NCBI RefSeq assembly: GCF_000439085.1 | Contig: NZ_AUUA01000004.1 | Span: forward strand, 62,001-126,000 | DNA length: 64,000 nucleotides | Source: Leminorella grimontii ATCC 33999 = DSM 5078 | GTDB lineage: Bacteria; Pseudomonadota; Gammaproteobacteria; Enterobacterales; Enterobacteriaceae | Reading direction: 5' to 3' | Part shown: piece by piece, positions 19,565-29,760 of the stretch | Layout of the letters: each line of letters opens with the position of its first letter | Position numbering within the stretch: the first letter of the stretch is position 1 | Program-made: the position numbers and the translations under genes | The notes under the pieces: generated by a model | What the model was told of the DNA's origin: nothing | Databases searched by the model: none | The model's input: the letters and a program-made list of their open reading frames with translations, nothing else

Positions 19565-20551
19565 ATGCGTTTAATAATTGATTGCGATCCCGGCAACGGC
19601 GTCGCCGGCGCCAACGTTGATGACGGGTTGGCTCTGGCTGTCGCTATGGCCGCGCCAGAAATCAGCCTGGAGCTGATTACCACGGTGGCGGGAAATACGC
19701 CGAGTGAAGTGGGCTTCTCGGTAGCGCGCACGCTGACCGAGCGGATGGGGCTGGATATCGCCGTGCGTCGGGGAGCCTCCCGTGCGCTGGTGGAGCCTTC
19801 AGGGCCGTGGCGCGACAGGCTGGACAACGGCGCGGCGCGTGCGGGCCTGACGGACCTCTGGCACAACGTGCCGACGCCCTACGCGGTGAGCAGCGAATGT
19901 CCGCTGGCGGCTCACGCCATGGGCGAGCTTATCTGCAATAATCCCGGCGAGATAACCCTGATTGCTATCGGCCCGCTGACCAACGTTGCCCACGCGATGC
20001 ACCTGTATCCTGACTTGGCGGAAAAGGTTAAAGAAATCATCATAATGGGTGGCGTATTCAACGTTGAGGGCTATATTAAAGATACTAACTTCGGCGTTGA
20101 TCCCGAAGCGGCTCACGTCGTCTTGACCAGCGGCGCCAACGTCACGCTGGTGCCGATGGACGCCACCGTGCAAACCCAGATGGTGTTTGAAGATTTGGAT
20201 CGGATTGCTGAAATCGGCTCGCCGCTGACCGACTATCTGGCGGAAACCGTTCGCCCCTGGATCCACTATTCGATGAAAACGCGCCGTTTGCCGGGCTGTT
20301 GGATCCACGACGTGTTGACAGTGGCCTGGCTATTGGATAAAAGCGTTGCAACAAGCCTGCATCAATACGTTGACGTTGCGCTGGAAAGGGGACTCGCGCG
20401 CGGAACGACCTGGCGCTGGGATCCCGATAGCTTGAGGCTGGACGTCGGCATTGCGCTCCCTCAGGGAAGGCCGGTAAAAATACTGCATCAGGTGGATAAC
20501 CAAAAGCTGCTGTCCATTATTTATCATGCGCTGAGCCAGACTCGAGGTTAG
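19565..20551 (+). CDS. Inosine-uridine-preferring nucleoside hydrolase family protein
   Basis: The enzyme family hydrolyses the N-glycosidic bond of nucleosides to free base and ribose, with a calcium ion held by aspartates. Here the N-terminal motif is DCDPGNGVAGANVDDGLAL (residues 6-24): the usual DPGxDD is split by an extra seven residues, as in a divergent subgroup. Other family segments are present: TTVAGNT, AIGPLTNVAHAM, IIMGGVFN and the C-terminal WIHDVLTVAWLL with the catalytic histidine/aspartate pair. Length is 328 residues. GTG at 19550 is an alternative start, 5 codons upstream; neither has a strong ribosome binding site. It follows the LacI gene by about 25 bases and is probably cotranscribed. 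Substrate specificity cannot be read from the sequence. Confidence 0.85.
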   Translation: MRLIIDCDPGNGVAGANVDDGLALAVAMAAPEISLELITTVAGNTPSEVGFSVARTLTERMGLDIAVRRGASRALVEPSGPWRDRLDNGAARAGLTDLWHNVPTPYAVSSECPLAAHAMGELICNNPGEITLIAIGPLTNVAHAMHLYPDLAEKVKEIIIMGGVFNVEGYIKDTNFGVDPEAAHVVLTSGANVTLVPMDATVQTQMVFEDLDRIAEIGSPLTDYLAETVRPWIHYSMKTRRLPGCWIHDVLTVAWLLDKSVATSLHQYVDVALERGLARGTTWRWDPDSLRLDVGIALPQGRPVKILHQVDNQKLLSIIYHALSQTRG

Positions 20552-20609
20552 TTGTATTTAATGTAGATTCTCCCTTCTGTTTCGTAACGAGGGGAAACGG
20601 GACGCCATT

Positions 20610-22250
20610 ATGCTAACGCTGTTGCACTTACTCTCTTCCGTCGCTCTGCTGGTATGGGGAACGCATATCGTTCGTACCGGCGTAATGCGGATATTCGGCG
20701 CCGACCTGCGCCGCGCCCTCGGCGCCAGCGTGCGCCGAAAGGGGAGCGCCTTTGTGGCGGGGCTGGGCGTGACGGCGCTGGTTCAAAGCAGCAACGCGAC
20801 GGCGCTGCTGGTCATTTCGTTTGTCGCACAGGGGCTGATTGGCCTGTCTCCAGCGCTGACCATCCTTCTCGGCGCCGACGTGGGTACGGCGCTGATGGCG
20901 CGCGTGCTGACCTTCGATCTTTCCTGGCTGTCTCCTCTGCTGATCCTGTTTGGCGTGATTGCCTTCCTAAGCCAAAAGAAAACCCGCGCGGGTCAGGTGG
21001 GCAGAGCGGGGATCGGCCTTGGTCTTATCCTGCTGGCGCTTCAGCTTATCGTCATTTCGGCCAAGCCGATGACGGAAGCCAGCGCGGTGCAGGAGGTGTT
21101 TTCATCGCTGGCGGGGGATGCGATCCTCGCGCTGCTGATTGGCGCGCTGTTCGCCATGCTCACCTATTCCAGCCTGGCGGCGGTGCTGCTGACGGCAACG
21201 CTGGCTGCGACGGGGTTGGTGCCGCTTAATATTGCGCTCTCGCTTGTGATTGGCTCTAATCTGGGCAGCGGCGCGCTGGCGGTGATCAGCAGCCGGGGGC
21301 AGGGTACGACCGCCAGGCGGCTGGTGTTGGGCAGCATGCTGTTTAAGGTTATTGGCTGCCTGCTGGTCGCCCCCTGGGTGACGATGCTGGCCCAGTGGGT
21401 GAAGCCCTATGGGCTGCCCGCTGCGGACGTCGTTATCTATTTCCACGTGGTTTACAACCTGGCGCGCTGTCTGGTCATGCTGCCGTTGGTGCAGCCGGTC
21501 GCTCGCCTGATGGAGCGCCTGTTGCCCGATGAGCCGACGACCGAGACGCGGCTTACGCCGCGCTATCTGGACCGCTCGGCGCTCGATACGCCGTCGCTGG
21601 CGCTGGCCAACGCAGTGCGAGAAACGCTGCGGCTGGGCGACGTTATCAGCCAGATGCTGGAGGGCTTTCAGCAGGTATTACAGGGCAACGCCCAGCACAA
21701 GCGGGTAGTGACCCACTTGAAGGACGAAAGCGACATGCTGTACGAGGCCATCAAGCTTTATCTGGCCCGGCTGCCGCAGGAAAGCCTGAGCGACAGCGAC
21801 TCTCGTCGCTGGGCGGAAATTATCGGCACGGCGGTCAATCTGGAACAGGCGGGCGACATTATCTACCGCATGGCCGCGGAAGTATCGTCAAAATCGCTGA
21901 ACGCCCAGCGCTTTTTCTCCCAAAAGGGCATTGAGGACTTAACCACGCTGCACGCGCGGCTGGTTAAAAACCTCGATTTAGCGATGTCGGTGTTCCTGTC
22001 CGGCGAGGTGGATAACGCCAGGCGCCTGCGTCGCGCCAAGCACAGGTTTCGCCTGCTCAATCAGCGTTATTCTTTGGCTCACGTCGAAAGGCTGCACCAG
22101 AATAATTTACAAAGCATGGAGACCAGCTCACTGCACATGGGGCTTTTGGCCGACATGAAGCGCCTGAACTCGCTGTTTTGCGCCGTAGCCTATTACGTGC
22201 TGGAAGTGCAGGACGAAGAGAACGCAGACGCGGAGGCGGGTGCTGCCTGA
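20610..22250 (+). CDS. yjbB: Na/Pi cotransporter family protein YjbB
   Basis: The product has 546 residues. The N-terminal half contains two inverted Na/Pi-cotransporter repeats, each with a QSS- or YSS-type motif (ALVQSSNATALLVISF; LTYSSLAAVLLT). The C-terminal half, from about residue 330, is a helical PhoU-like domain. E. coli YjbB (543 residues) has the same architecture and exports phosphate when over-expressed. GAGGGG lies about 14 bases upstream of the ATG. It is preceded by a short gap from the nucleoside hydrolase and could be in the same transcript; phosphate balance during nucleoside use would be a plausible link, but that is speculation. Confidence 0.9.
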   Translation: MLTLLHLLSSVALLVWGTHIVRTGVMRIFGADLRRALGASVRRKGSAFVAGLGVTALVQSSNATALLVISFVAQGLIGLSPALTILLGADVGTALMARVLTFDLSWLSPLLILFGVIAFLSQKKTRAGQVGRAGIGLGLILLALQLIVISAKPMTEASAVQEVFSSLAGDAILALLIGALFAMLTYSSLAAVLLTATLAATGLVPLNIALSLVIGSNLGSGALAVISSRGQGTTARRLVLGSMLFKVIGCLLVAPWVTMLAQWVKPYGLPAADVVIYFHVVYNLARCLVMLPLVQPVARLMERLLPDEPTTETRLTPRYLDRSALDTPSLALANAVRETLRLGDVISQMLEGFQQVLQGNAQHKRVVTHLKDESDMLYEAIKLYLARLPQESLSDSDSRRWAEIIGTAVNLEQAGDIIYRMAAEVSSKSLNAQRFFSQKGIEDLTTLHARLVKNLDLAMSVFLSGEVDNARRLRRAKHRFRLLNQRYSLAHVERLHQNNLQSMETSSLHMGLLADMKRLNSLFCAVAYYVLEVQDEENADAEAGAA

Positions 22251-22369
22251 TTTGTCAGCTTTGTAAGCCGTGGGTAAAGGTTTGTTGCTCAGATTGAATT
22301 CACCCATTCAACCGGCTAATTTTATAGGAAATAACGGGATATCGCTTTGTAACGTGAAGGAGCCACAAA

Positions 22370-22975
22370 ATGCGAGCAGACTACCCTACAAACTATGAAG
22401 TTGGCGACGTTGTCTTTACCTGTATCGGTCACCCCCTGTTTCGCCAGATCTCAGCGGCCTCTCTTTGTTGGAGCAACCACGTCGGCATTATCGTCGGCCA
22501 CGACGGCAGCGACTATATCGTGGCGGAGAGCCGCGTGCCGCTGTCCTGTACCACAACCCTCAGCTGCTTTATCAATCGCTCCGTCGATGGCCGCTACGGC
22601 ATTCGCCGACTGAGCGGCGGGCTTTGTGAAAAACAGAAGCAGGCGATCGTCGAGCAGGTGCCTTCCCGGCTGTGGAAACTTTACCATACCGGATTTAACT
22701 ACGACTCTGCGCGTCAGTTTTGCTCAAAGTTCGTATTTGATATTTATCGCGACGCGTTATCGATTCCGGTGGGCAAGATCGAAACTTTTGATCAACTACT
22801 CAACAGTAATCCAAACGCTCGGTTACAATTCTGGAACTTTTGGTTTCTGGGCTCGATTCCTTGGGAACGCAAAACGGTGACGCCGGCCAGCCTGTGGTTT
22901 TATCCCGAGCTTGAGTCGGTATACAGCAGCCACCCGGATGCAAGCGAAGCCGAGCCGGACTGGTATTATCATTAG
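22370..22975 (+). CDS. yebB: YebB-family permuted papain-like protein
   Basis: The 201-residue protein aligns closely with E. coli YebB over its whole length ([65 protein letters not shown]). The fold is the circularly permuted NlpC/P60-like papain family (DUF830/YiiX). The cysteine in RQFCSKF and the histidine in SNHVGI are the probable catalytic pair. The physiological substrate is unknown; amide or lipid-linked peptide hydrolysis is typical for the fold. AAGGAG lies about 8 bases before the ATG. Confidence 0.88.
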   Translation: MRADYPTNYEVGDVVFTCIGHPLFRQISAASLCWSNHVGIIVGHDGSDYIVAESRVPLSCTTTLSCFINRSVDGRYGIRRLSGGLCEKQKQAIVEQVPSRLWKLYHTGFNYDSARQFCSKFVFDIYRDALSIPVGKIETFDQLLNSNPNARLQFWNFWFLGSIPWERKTVTPASLWFYPELESVYSSHPDASEAEPDWYYH

Positions 22976-23039
22976 GCCGCGTCCTGTAACTGCCCTCGGT
23001 GGCGATGCGGAGTCGACATGGCCTGGAGGAGTAACAACG

Positions 23040-23567
23040 TTGGGATATTATGCCGAAGAGACTGCCGACGAGATCGCGCAGTTTGTGAAAAATGAAGTCA
23101 GCCGTTTTGTTGAGGCGCATCCCAAAGAGATTTTTTCGGCCTTTGCGTTTGACTGCAATATCCATGAAGAGGTCGAGCTCAACCTGTGCTTGACCACTTC
23201 TGAACACCTGAATGAAATCCTGCATTATTACCAAACCGGCGCTAACGGCGCATACTACCTTTCCGATGAGGGCATCTTAAGCCTGAAGTACAACACCGGC
23301 GACTGGAAGTACCCATGTTTTAGCTCTATGAACTGCATTCGCGATGAGGAACATGACTACTTTTCCGTCAACGGTGAAGAGAAGTACCACTACTGGATAA
23401 GCCTGCTGTCGGGCATCATGGCTGACTTTATGAGGTCGCCGACGTTTGCCGCCATTCCCAAATGCGAGGACTTCAAAGTGCTGGTTTACGATCGCGAAGA
23501 AGAGCCGCACCATAGCCAGAAGCGCCTGAACGCCGCCGGCGACAGCGCCTTTTTCCGCCTTGACTAA
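23040..23567 (+). CDS. DUF4303-type protein with TTG start
   Basis: The soluble 175-residue protein has the look of the DUF4303 family: ETADEIAQFVKNEV at the N-terminus, a strand of the type IFSAFAFDCN, then SMNCIRDEEHDYF and a C-terminal KCEDFKVLVYDREEE. The function is unknown; such genes are often found with SUKH-type or other immunity-like genes. I place the start at TTG 23040 because GGAGGAG at 23026-23032 is ideally spaced. The longer reading through 22911 would overlap yebB and encode an uncharacteristic arginine/proline-rich head. It starts 64 bases after yebB. Confidence 0.65.
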   Translation: MGYYAEETADEIAQFVKNEVSRFVEAHPKEIFSAFAFDCNIHEEVELNLCLTTSEHLNEILHYYQTGANGAYYLSDEGILSLKYNTGDWKYPCFSSMNCIRDEEHDYFSVNGEEKYHYWISLLSGIMADFMRSPTFAAIPKCEDFKVLVYDREEEPHHSQKRLNAAGDSAFFRLD

Positions 23568-23835
23568 GCGGTATCCCGCAACGGCCTCATTAAATTAAGT
23601 GTTTCTAACTGTGTCTAAAAATGCGAAAGAAAGCGCTTTTCGTTCTCTTCAGCAGATTTTCTTTGATGAAATCCCGCCATTTTTCTTCATAACTTTCTAA
23701 TAAACAATGCGTTGTGGCTATTGGAGCCTCATCGGGCGCATTCATTGTCGCCTGGGCTGCCTTAGTGTAAAATAACTGCCGGTTATGAAACTTATCTTCA
23801 TAAAAATCAAATAATTAATGGTTTTCGATAGGGCT

Positions 23836-25512
23836 ATGTCAAATAGTGTGTTTAATCGCCGTTGGGCTTCGGTCGTGCTGGAAGCCTTAACGCGCCACGG
23901 AGTCGAACACGTCTGCATCGCGCCCGGCTCTCGTTCTACGCCGCTGACGTTGGCGGCCGCGGCGAATTCGAAACTGACCTGCCATACCCACTTTGATGAA
24001 CGCGGTTTGGGCCATCTTGCCCTCGGCATGGCGAAAGTCAGCCACAGGCCGGTTGCGGTTATCGTCACGTCCGGGACCGCCGTCGCCAACCTTTATCCTG
24101 CGCTAATCGAAGCGGGCCTGACCGGCGAACGTTTGGTATTGTTAACCGCCGACAGGCCGCCGGAGCTTATTGACTGCGGCGCCAATCAGGCTATCCGCCA
24201 GACGGACATTTTTTCTCATCATCCTTCCGCGACGCTTTCTCTACCGCGCCCGACGCCCGATATTTCCGCCGCCTGGCTGGCTTCTGCGGTTGACGAGGCG
24301 GTGGCCGGGCTGTCACAGGGGGCGCTACACGTTAACTGCCCGTTTGCCGAGCCGCTCTACGGCGGGGACGAAAGCGCCTATAGCGCGTGGTCCGACGCGC
24401 TGGGCGAGTGGTGGAATGAAACCTCTCCTTGGCTAAGTTTGCCCGGTGCGCTAGCGCTGCGCGCCGAACCCGACTGGGATTCGTGGCGCGTTCGCCGAGG
24501 CGTGGTGGTGGCCGCTCGCCTGACGGCATCGCAGGGTAGGACCGTTGCCGCCTGGGCGCAAAAATTAGGCTGGCCTCTTCTCGGCGACGTGCTTTCCAGC
24601 TGCGGTCAGCCGCTTCCCTGTGCCGACCTGTGGCTGAATAATCCGCAGGCCAAGGAACGGCTGGCGCAGGCAGAGATCGTCATTCAGTTCGGCGGCAGCC
24701 TGACCGGTAAGCGCATGCTTCAGTGGCAGGCGGGGTGTTCTCCCAAAGAGTATTGGATTGTCGACGGCGTTCGCGGCAGGCTGGATCCGGCCAACCATCG
24801 CGGTCGACGCATCACGGGCGACATTGGCGAATGGCTGTCGATGCATCCGACGACCGATGCCGCGCCCTGGGCCCCCGAGCTGGGAGCGCTGGCTCAGAAA
24901 GCGCAGCGGCACGCGCAGGGCTATCTGGCCGAGCGCTTCGGCGAAGCGCAGTTTGCCAGCCGTTTACCTGAGCTGCTGCCCGAAGGCGGCCTGTTCTGGG
25001 CCGGAAACAGCCTGATCGTTCGCCTGATTGACGCGCTGGCGCAGTTGCCTGCGGGATATCCGGTTTATAGCAACCGCGGCGCCAGCGGCATTGACGGCCT
25101 GATTTCTACCGCGGCGGGCGTTCAACGCAGCGCGAATGCTCCGATGCTGGCGGTTATCGGCGATATTTCCGCGCTCTACGATCTCAACGCGTTATCGCTA
25201 TTTAGTCAGACCTGCCGGCCGGCGGTGCTGGTGGTGGTGAATAACGACGGCGGTTCGATCTTCTCGCTGCTGCCAACGCCGGAAGTTGAGCGCGAGCGCT
25301 TCTACCGCATGCCGCACGGCTTCGGCTTTGAGCACGCGGCGGCAATGTTTGGACTGGACTACGTCCGCCCGGAAAGCTGGCAGGAACTAAAGCAGGCGGT
25401 CTCTGAACATTGGCGTCAGCCGAACGGAACGCTGCTGCTGGAGCTTCGCGTTGCGCCCCACGACGGCGCTCGCGCCTTGCAGCAGTTGGTATCCGACGCG
25501 GAGCGGCTTTAG
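23836..25512 (+). CDS. menD: SEPHCHC synthase MenD
   Basis: MenD is the thiamine-diphosphate enzyme that joins 2-oxoglutarate and isochorismate, the committed step to menaquinone. The 558 residues match the E. coli enzyme from start to end, including [32 protein letters not shown] and the ThDP/magnesium region [15 protein letters not shown] with [13 protein letters not shown] 23836 ([10 protein letters not shown]) is preferred because AGGG precedes it and the N-terminus then equals that of E. coli; ATG 23818 is in frame but has no ribosome binding site. A TAAAAT at about 23769 may be its -10 element. It overlaps menH by one base. Confidence 0.96.
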   Translation: MSNSVFNRRWASVVLEALTRHGVEHVCIAPGSRSTPLTLAAAANSKLTCHTHFDERGLGHLALGMAKVSHRPVAVIVTSGTAVANLYPALIEAGLTGERLVLLTADRPPELIDCGANQAIRQTDIFSHHPSATLSLPRPTPDISAAWLASAVDEAVAGLSQGALHVNCPFAEPLYGGDESAYSAWSDALGEWWNETSPWLSLPGALALRAEPDWDSWRVRRGVVVAARLTASQGRTVAAWAQKLGWPLLGDVLSSCGQPLPCADLWLNNPQAKERLAQAEIVIQFGGSLTGKRMLQWQAGCSPKEYWIVDGVRGRLDPANHRGRRITGDIGEWLSMHPTTDAAPWAPELGALAQKAQRHAQGYLAERFGEAQFASRLPELLPEGGLFWAGNSLIVRLIDALAQLPAGYPVYSNRGASGIDGLISTAAGVQRSANAPMLAVIGDISALYDLNALSLFSQTCRPAVLVVVNNDGGSIFSLLPTPEVERERFYRMPHGFGFEHAAAMFGLDYVRPESWQELKQAVSEHWRQPNGTLLLELRVAPHDGARALQQLVSDAERL

Positions 25513-26297
25513 TGCTGGGCTTGACGCGCTACCCCGCCGAACGTCCGTTGGACGACGACGCTCCTTGGCTGGTGTTTATTCACGGCCTGCTGGGGGACGG
25601 TCAAGACTGGGCAAAGGTGCTGCCTTACTTTAGCCGCTATTCCTGCGCTACGCTGGATTTGCCCGGCCACGGCGCATCCCGCTCCGTTGGCGTTGAAAGC
25701 TTTGACCACCTCGACCATTTACTGGCGCAAACCCTGCTGGCCTATAATATTAATCGTTATATACTCGTCGGCTACTCTCTCGGCGGCCGAACGGCGATGT
25801 ATCATGCAGCCCTTGGCCAGAGCGGCGGCCTGTGCGGCCTGGCCATTGAAGGCGGCAACCCCGGCCTTGACGATCCCGCCGAGCGAGACGCCCGACGGGC
25901 CCACGATGCCCAGTGGGCCGTACGCTTTCGGCAGCTTCCCTTCGATGAAGCGCTGGACGCATGGTATCGACAGCCGGTGTTTGCCGATTTGGACGACGAT
26001 GCGCGCGGGCGCATGATTGAAAAGCGCATAAGGAACAACGCCCTTACCGTTGCCGACATGCTTGAGGCCACTTCGCTTGGCCGCCAGCCCTGGTTAACGG
26101 CGCGGCTAAACGACGCGGTTGAAAAGCGGCGTCTCCCGTTTTGCTACCTTTGCGGCGAACGGGATCTCAAGTTTCAGCGCATTGCGTTGGAAAACCATTT
26201 TCCGCTGCGTATTGTCCCTGCGGCGGGTCATAACGCACATAGCGGCAACCCTGAGGGGTTTGCCAAAAGTTTGCTTACATTTTTAAAGGAATGCTAA
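25512..26297 (+). CDS. menH: SHCHC synthase MenH
   Basis: MenH is the alpha/beta-hydrolase that eliminates pyruvate from SEPHCHC to give SHCHC. The 261 residues contain the oxyanion region [12 protein letters not shown], the nucleophile elbow [11 protein letters not shown] and the C-terminal histidine in [12 protein letters not shown]. The start is a GTG whose first base is the last base of the menD stop, which implies translational coupling. An in-frame extension reaching back to 25410 would overlap menD and is unlikely to be used. Confidence 0.93.
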   Translation: MLGLTRYPAERPLDDDAPWLVFIHGLLGDGQDWAKVLPYFSRYSCATLDLPGHGASRSVGVESFDHLDHLLAQTLLAYNINRYILVGYSLGGRTAMYHAALGQSGGLCGLAIEGGNPGLDDPAERDARRAHDAQWAVRFRQLPFDEALDAWYRQPVFADLDDDARGRMIEKRIRNNALTVADMLEATSLGRQPWLTARLNDAVEKRRLPFCYLCGERDLKFQRIALENHFPLRIVPAAGHNAHSGNPEGFAKSLLTFLKEC

Positions 26298-26299
26298 CC

Positions 26300-27157
26300 A
26301 TGCTGTATCCAAGTGAAGAAGAACTGTACGCCCCGATAGAGTGGCAGGACTGCTCAGAAGGATTTCAAGACATTCGCTACCACAAGTCGGCCGAAGGGAT
26401 TGCCAAAATCACCATCAACCGCCCCGAGGTGCGTAACGCATTCCGTCCGCTGACGGTCAAAGAGATGATCCAGGCGCTGTCTGACGCGCGTTATGACGAC
26501 AACATCGGCACTATCGTCCTGACCGGCGAAGGCGAAAAGGCCTTCTGCTCCGGCGGCGACCAGCGCGTGCGTGGCGACTACGGCGGCTATAAGGACGACA
26601 GCGGCGTTCACCACCTCAACGTGCTGGACTTCCAGCGCCAGATCCGCACCTGTCCGAAGCCTATCGTTGCGGCGGTCGCCGGCTATTCCATCGGCGGCGG
26701 CCACGTGCTGCACATGATGTGCGACCTGACCATTGCGGCTGAAAACGCCGTCTTCGGCCAAACCGGCCCGAAGGTCGGCTCTTTTGACGGCGGCTGGGGC
26801 GCATCCTACATGGCCCGCATCGTCGGCCAGAAGAAGGCGCGCGAAATTTGGTTCCTGTGCCGTCAGTACAACGCTCAAGAAGCGCTGGACATGGGGCTGG
26901 TCAACACCGTTGTGCCGGTCGCCGAGCTGGAAAGAGAAACCGTTCGCTGGTGCCGTGAAATGCTGCGCAACAGCCCGATGGCGCTGCGCTGCCTGAAGGC
27001 GTCGCTCAACGCCGACTGCGACGGTCAGGCCGGTCTGCAGGAGCTGGCGGGCAACGCCACCATGCTGTTCTACATGACCGAAGAAGGACAAGAGGGGCGC
27101 AACGCGTTCAACGAAAAGCGCCAGCCGGACTTCAGCAAATTTAAGCGTAATCCGTAA
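26300..27157 (+). CDS. menB: 1,4-dihydroxy-2-naphthoyl-CoA synthase MenB
   Basis: MenB is the crotonase-fold enzyme that closes the second ring from o-succinylbenzoyl-CoA. It has 285 residues, the same as E. coli, and is almost invariant through [39 protein letters not shown] and the C-terminal [22 protein letters not shown] 26300 has AAAGGA at the proper distance; ATG 26291 is in frame but lies directly on that site. Confidence 0.97.
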   Translation: MLYPSEEELYAPIEWQDCSEGFQDIRYHKSAEGIAKITINRPEVRNAFRPLTVKEMIQALSDARYDDNIGTIVLTGEGEKAFCSGGDQRVRGDYGGYKDDSGVHHLNVLDFQRQIRTCPKPIVAAVAGYSIGGGHVLHMMCDLTIAAENAVFGQTGPKVGSFDGGWGASYMARIVGQKKAREIWFLCRQYNAQEALDMGLVNTVVPVAELERETVRWCREMLRNSPMALRCLKASLNADCDGQAGLQELAGNATMLFYMTEEGQEGRNAFNEKRQPDFSKFKRNP

Positions 27158-28128
27158 TGCGCCGGGTCGAACTCTACCGCTTTAGCCTGCCGATGGAGGC
27201 AGGCGTTATCCTGCGCAATCAGCGGTTAAAAACGCGCGACGGCCTGCTGGTGTGTCTGGAAGAGAACGGCAGGCAGGGGTGGGGAGAAATCTCCCCGCTT
27301 CCGGAGTTCTCTCAGGAGACGCTGGACGATGCGGAAGCGGCCACCTTAGGCTGGCTGCATAGCTGGGTTAATGGCGAACAGGCGTTCGACTGCGCGCTGC
27401 CTTCGGTTTCTTTCGGCCTGAGCTGCGCGCTGGCGGAGCTTGAGGGGGCGCTTCCCGAAAAGGCGGACTACCGAAAGGCGCCGCTGTGCAACGGCGACCC
27501 GGACGAGCTGTTTCCCGCCCTGGGCGCGATGCAGGGCGAGAAGGTGGCGAAAGTGAAGGTAGGGCTGTATGAGGCGGTGCGTGACGGCATGATCGTCAAC
27601 CTGCTGCTGGAAGCTATCCCTGACCTTAAGCTGCGTCTGGACGCCAACCGCAGTTGGACTCGCGCCAAGGCCGACGGCTTTGTGAAGTACGTTGCCCCCG
27701 AGCTGCGCCCCCGCATTCAGTTTCTGGAAGAGCCCTGCAAAACTCGGGAAGAGTCCCGTCAGTTTACGCGGGAAACGGGGATCGCTATCGCTTGGGATGA
27801 AAGCGTGCGCGAGCCGGACTTCGTCGTAGAGGCCGAGCAGGGCGTAGCGGCGATTATCATCAAGCCTACGCTGGTGGGTAATTTACAGCGCTGCCAGCGT
27901 CTGGTTCAGCAGGCCCATGAAGCCGGTATGATGGCGGTCATCAGCTCTTCCATTGAAAGCAGCTTTGGCTTAACCCAACTGGCCCGCATCGCCGCGTGGC
28001 TGACGCCGAATACCATTCCGGGGTTGGATACGCTTTCTCTGATGCAGTCCCAGCTGGTTCGCTCATGGCCGGACAGCCCGCTGCCGGTACTGGGCCTTGA
28101 CTCGCTGGACGTCGTATGGCGCCGTTAG
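27157..28128 (+). CDS. menC: o-Succinylbenzoate synthase MenC
   Basis: MenC is the enolase-superfamily dehydratase that makes o-succinylbenzoate. It has 323 residues. The catalytic lysine pair lies in [11 protein letters not shown]; the metal ligands lie in [15 protein letters not shown] and IAWDESV; the second base lysine is in IIIKPTLVG. The ATG shares a base with the menB stop, and the 3' end overlaps menE by 13 bases. Confidence 0.95.
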   Translation: MRRVELYRFSLPMEAGVILRNQRLKTRDGLLVCLEENGRQGWGEISPLPEFSQETLDDAEAATLGWLHSWVNGEQAFDCALPSVSFGLSCALAELEGALPEKADYRKAPLCNGDPDELFPALGAMQGEKVAKVKVGLYEAVRDGMIVNLLLEAIPDLKLRLDANRSWTRAKADGFVKYVAPELRPRIQFLEEPCKTREESRQFTRETGIAIAWDESVREPDFVVEAEQGVAAIIIKPTLVGNLQRCQRLVQQAHEAGMMAVISSSIESSFGLTQLARIAAWLTPNTIPGLDTLSLMQSQLVRSWPDSPLPVLGLDSLDVVWRR

Positions 28129-29513
28129 ACTGCCCGGAGTTTTTTGACTGGCCGTGGCGGCAGTGGGCAACCCAGCGTCCTGACGCGATTGCCCTGATCC
28201 GCGGCCAACGGGAGATCTCCTGGCTGCGGCTGGCGGAGGAAGTCAACGCCCTGTGCGCTCGCTTTTACCAAAGCGGCGTGCGCGAAGGGCAGGGTGTCGC
28301 TCTGAGAGGGAAAAACGGCGAAGAGCTGCTGTTGGCCTATCTGGCCGTGCTGCAGCTCGGCGCCAGAGTTTTACCTCTTAATCCCCAACTGCCGGAATCT
28401 CTGCTGGCGGAGCTGCTGCCTTCTCTTGATATTCACTACGGCTGGTGCGCGCACAACGGCGTCTGGAGTTCAGATATCGCGCCGCTGTCGCCGTTTTCCG
28501 CCGAGCTTTTGAGCTGTGACTACCAGGATGAGCATGCCCCATGGCCGTGCGACAGCGCGCTGACCATGACGCTAACCTCCGGCTCCAGCGGCCTGCCCAA
28601 GGCGGTGGTACATCGCCCTGGCGCTCACCTGGCGAACGCGAGGGGGCTGCTGCAGCGAATGCCGTTTGAGGTCGGCGACCGCTGGCTGCTGTCTTTGCCG
28701 CTGTTTCACGTGTCCGGCCAGGGTATCCTCTGGCGCTGGCTGTTTAAGGGCGCGACGCTGGTTCAGCGAAATATGCACCCTTTGGGAGACGCGCTTTCGG
28801 GCTGTACTCACGCTTCGCTGGTGCCAACTCAGCTTTGGCGCCTGCTGGAGCAGCCCGCGTCCGGACTGGCGTTAAAGCAAGTATTACTTGGCGGCGCGAC
28901 TATCCCCGTAGAGCTGACCACCCGCGCTATGAATGTGGGCATCAGCTGCTGGTGCGGCTACGGCATGACCGAGATGGCCTCTACCGCCTGCGCCAAGCCG
29001 GCGAACGCCAGCGCGGGCGTAGGCGTGCCGCTGCCGGGGCGGGAGCTTCGCATCGTGCGCGATGAGATTTGGCTTAAGGGCAGCGGTCAGGCGCTCGGCT
29101 ACTGGCAAAAGGGGCACGTGCGTGAGCTTACCGATGCCGAAGGCTGGTTTCACACCCGCGATCGCGGTGAAATCAGAGACGGCGAGCTGTTCGTTCAGGG
29201 GCGTCTGGATAACCTGTTCTTCAGCGGCGGAGAGGGCATCCAGCCGGAAGACATCGAACGGGCGCTGGCCACGCATCCCGCCGTACATCAGGCTTTTGTT
29301 GTACCCATCGACAGCGCTGAGTTCGGCCAACGGCCGGTAGCGGTGATCGACAGCGACATCGGTTTTGATATCGCTAAGCTGTCTACCTGGCTTGAGGGTA
29401 AGGTTCCGCGCTTCCAAATTCCCGATGCGTACTATCTGTTGCCGGAGCGCCTGAAACAGGGGGGGATTAAGATCTCCCGGCAGGCGGTGAGGGAGTGGGT
29501 GAAGCAGATGTAG
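28116..29513 (+). CDS. menE: o-Succinylbenzoate-CoA ligase MenE
   Basis: MenE activates o-succinylbenzoate with ATP and CoA. The 465-residue acyl-adenylate enzyme has the P-loop [16 protein letters not shown], the A5 motif [10 protein letters not shown], the A7 aspartate in FHTRDRGEI, and the hinge with [12 protein letters not shown]; the A10 lysine lies in [10 protein letters not shown]. The start ATG lies within the end of menC. It is the last gene of the menDHBCE cluster and is followed by an intrinsic terminator. Confidence 0.95.
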   Translation: MAPLDCPEFFDWPWRQWATQRPDAIALIRGQREISWLRLAEEVNALCARFYQSGVREGQGVALRGKNGEELLLAYLAVLQLGARVLPLNPQLPESLLAELLPSLDIHYGWCAHNGVWSSDIAPLSPFSAELLSCDYQDEHAPWPCDSALTMTLTSGSSGLPKAVVHRPGAHLANARGLLQRMPFEVGDRWLLSLPLFHVSGQGILWRWLFKGATLVQRNMHPLGDALSGCTHASLVPTQLWRLLEQPASGLALKQVLLGGATIPVELTTRAMNVGISCWCGYGMTEMASTACAKPANASAGVGVPLPGRELRIVRDEIWLKGSGQALGYWQKGHVRELTDAEGWFHTRDRGEIRDGELFVQGRLDNLFFSGGEGIQPEDIERALATHPAVHQAFVVPIDSAEFGQRPVAVIDSDIGFDIAKLSTWLEGKVPRFQIPDAYYLLPERLKQGGIKISRQAVREWVKQM

Positions 29514-29532
29514 CCATTTTTATTTATTAAAT

Positions 29533-29579
29533 AGAGAAATATAAGGTTTATATAATGAGACCTGTATTTCTCTTTTTAT
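29533..29579 (+). terminator. Intrinsic terminator of the men cluster
   Basis: The arms AGAGAAATA (29533-29541) and TATTTCTCT (29565-29573), with an inner AGGT/ACCT pair, form a hairpin followed by a T-rich tract. It lies 20 bases after the menE stop. Confidence 0.85.
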
Positions 29580-29760
29580 TTTTTTAAAATATAAAAAAAT
29601 TATTTTTATATTCACTTCTATAGCACCTCACTTTATTCATTGACATGAACGCCTAATTATTTATTCTCAGGAAGGTCGTGTTTCATTCGTAAGTTTTTTA
29701 GTGTTTTAGCATTAATTATTTGATTAATATTTTTTATTAAATGTCGTAAAGGGATTGAAT
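29580..29760. other. AT-rich junction after the men cluster
   Basis: About 180 bases of very AT-rich sequence mark a sharp change in composition from the GC-rich men genes to the HsdR-like gene. There is no ORF. Many TATAAT-like hexamers make promoter prediction unreliable. Confidence 0.4.
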
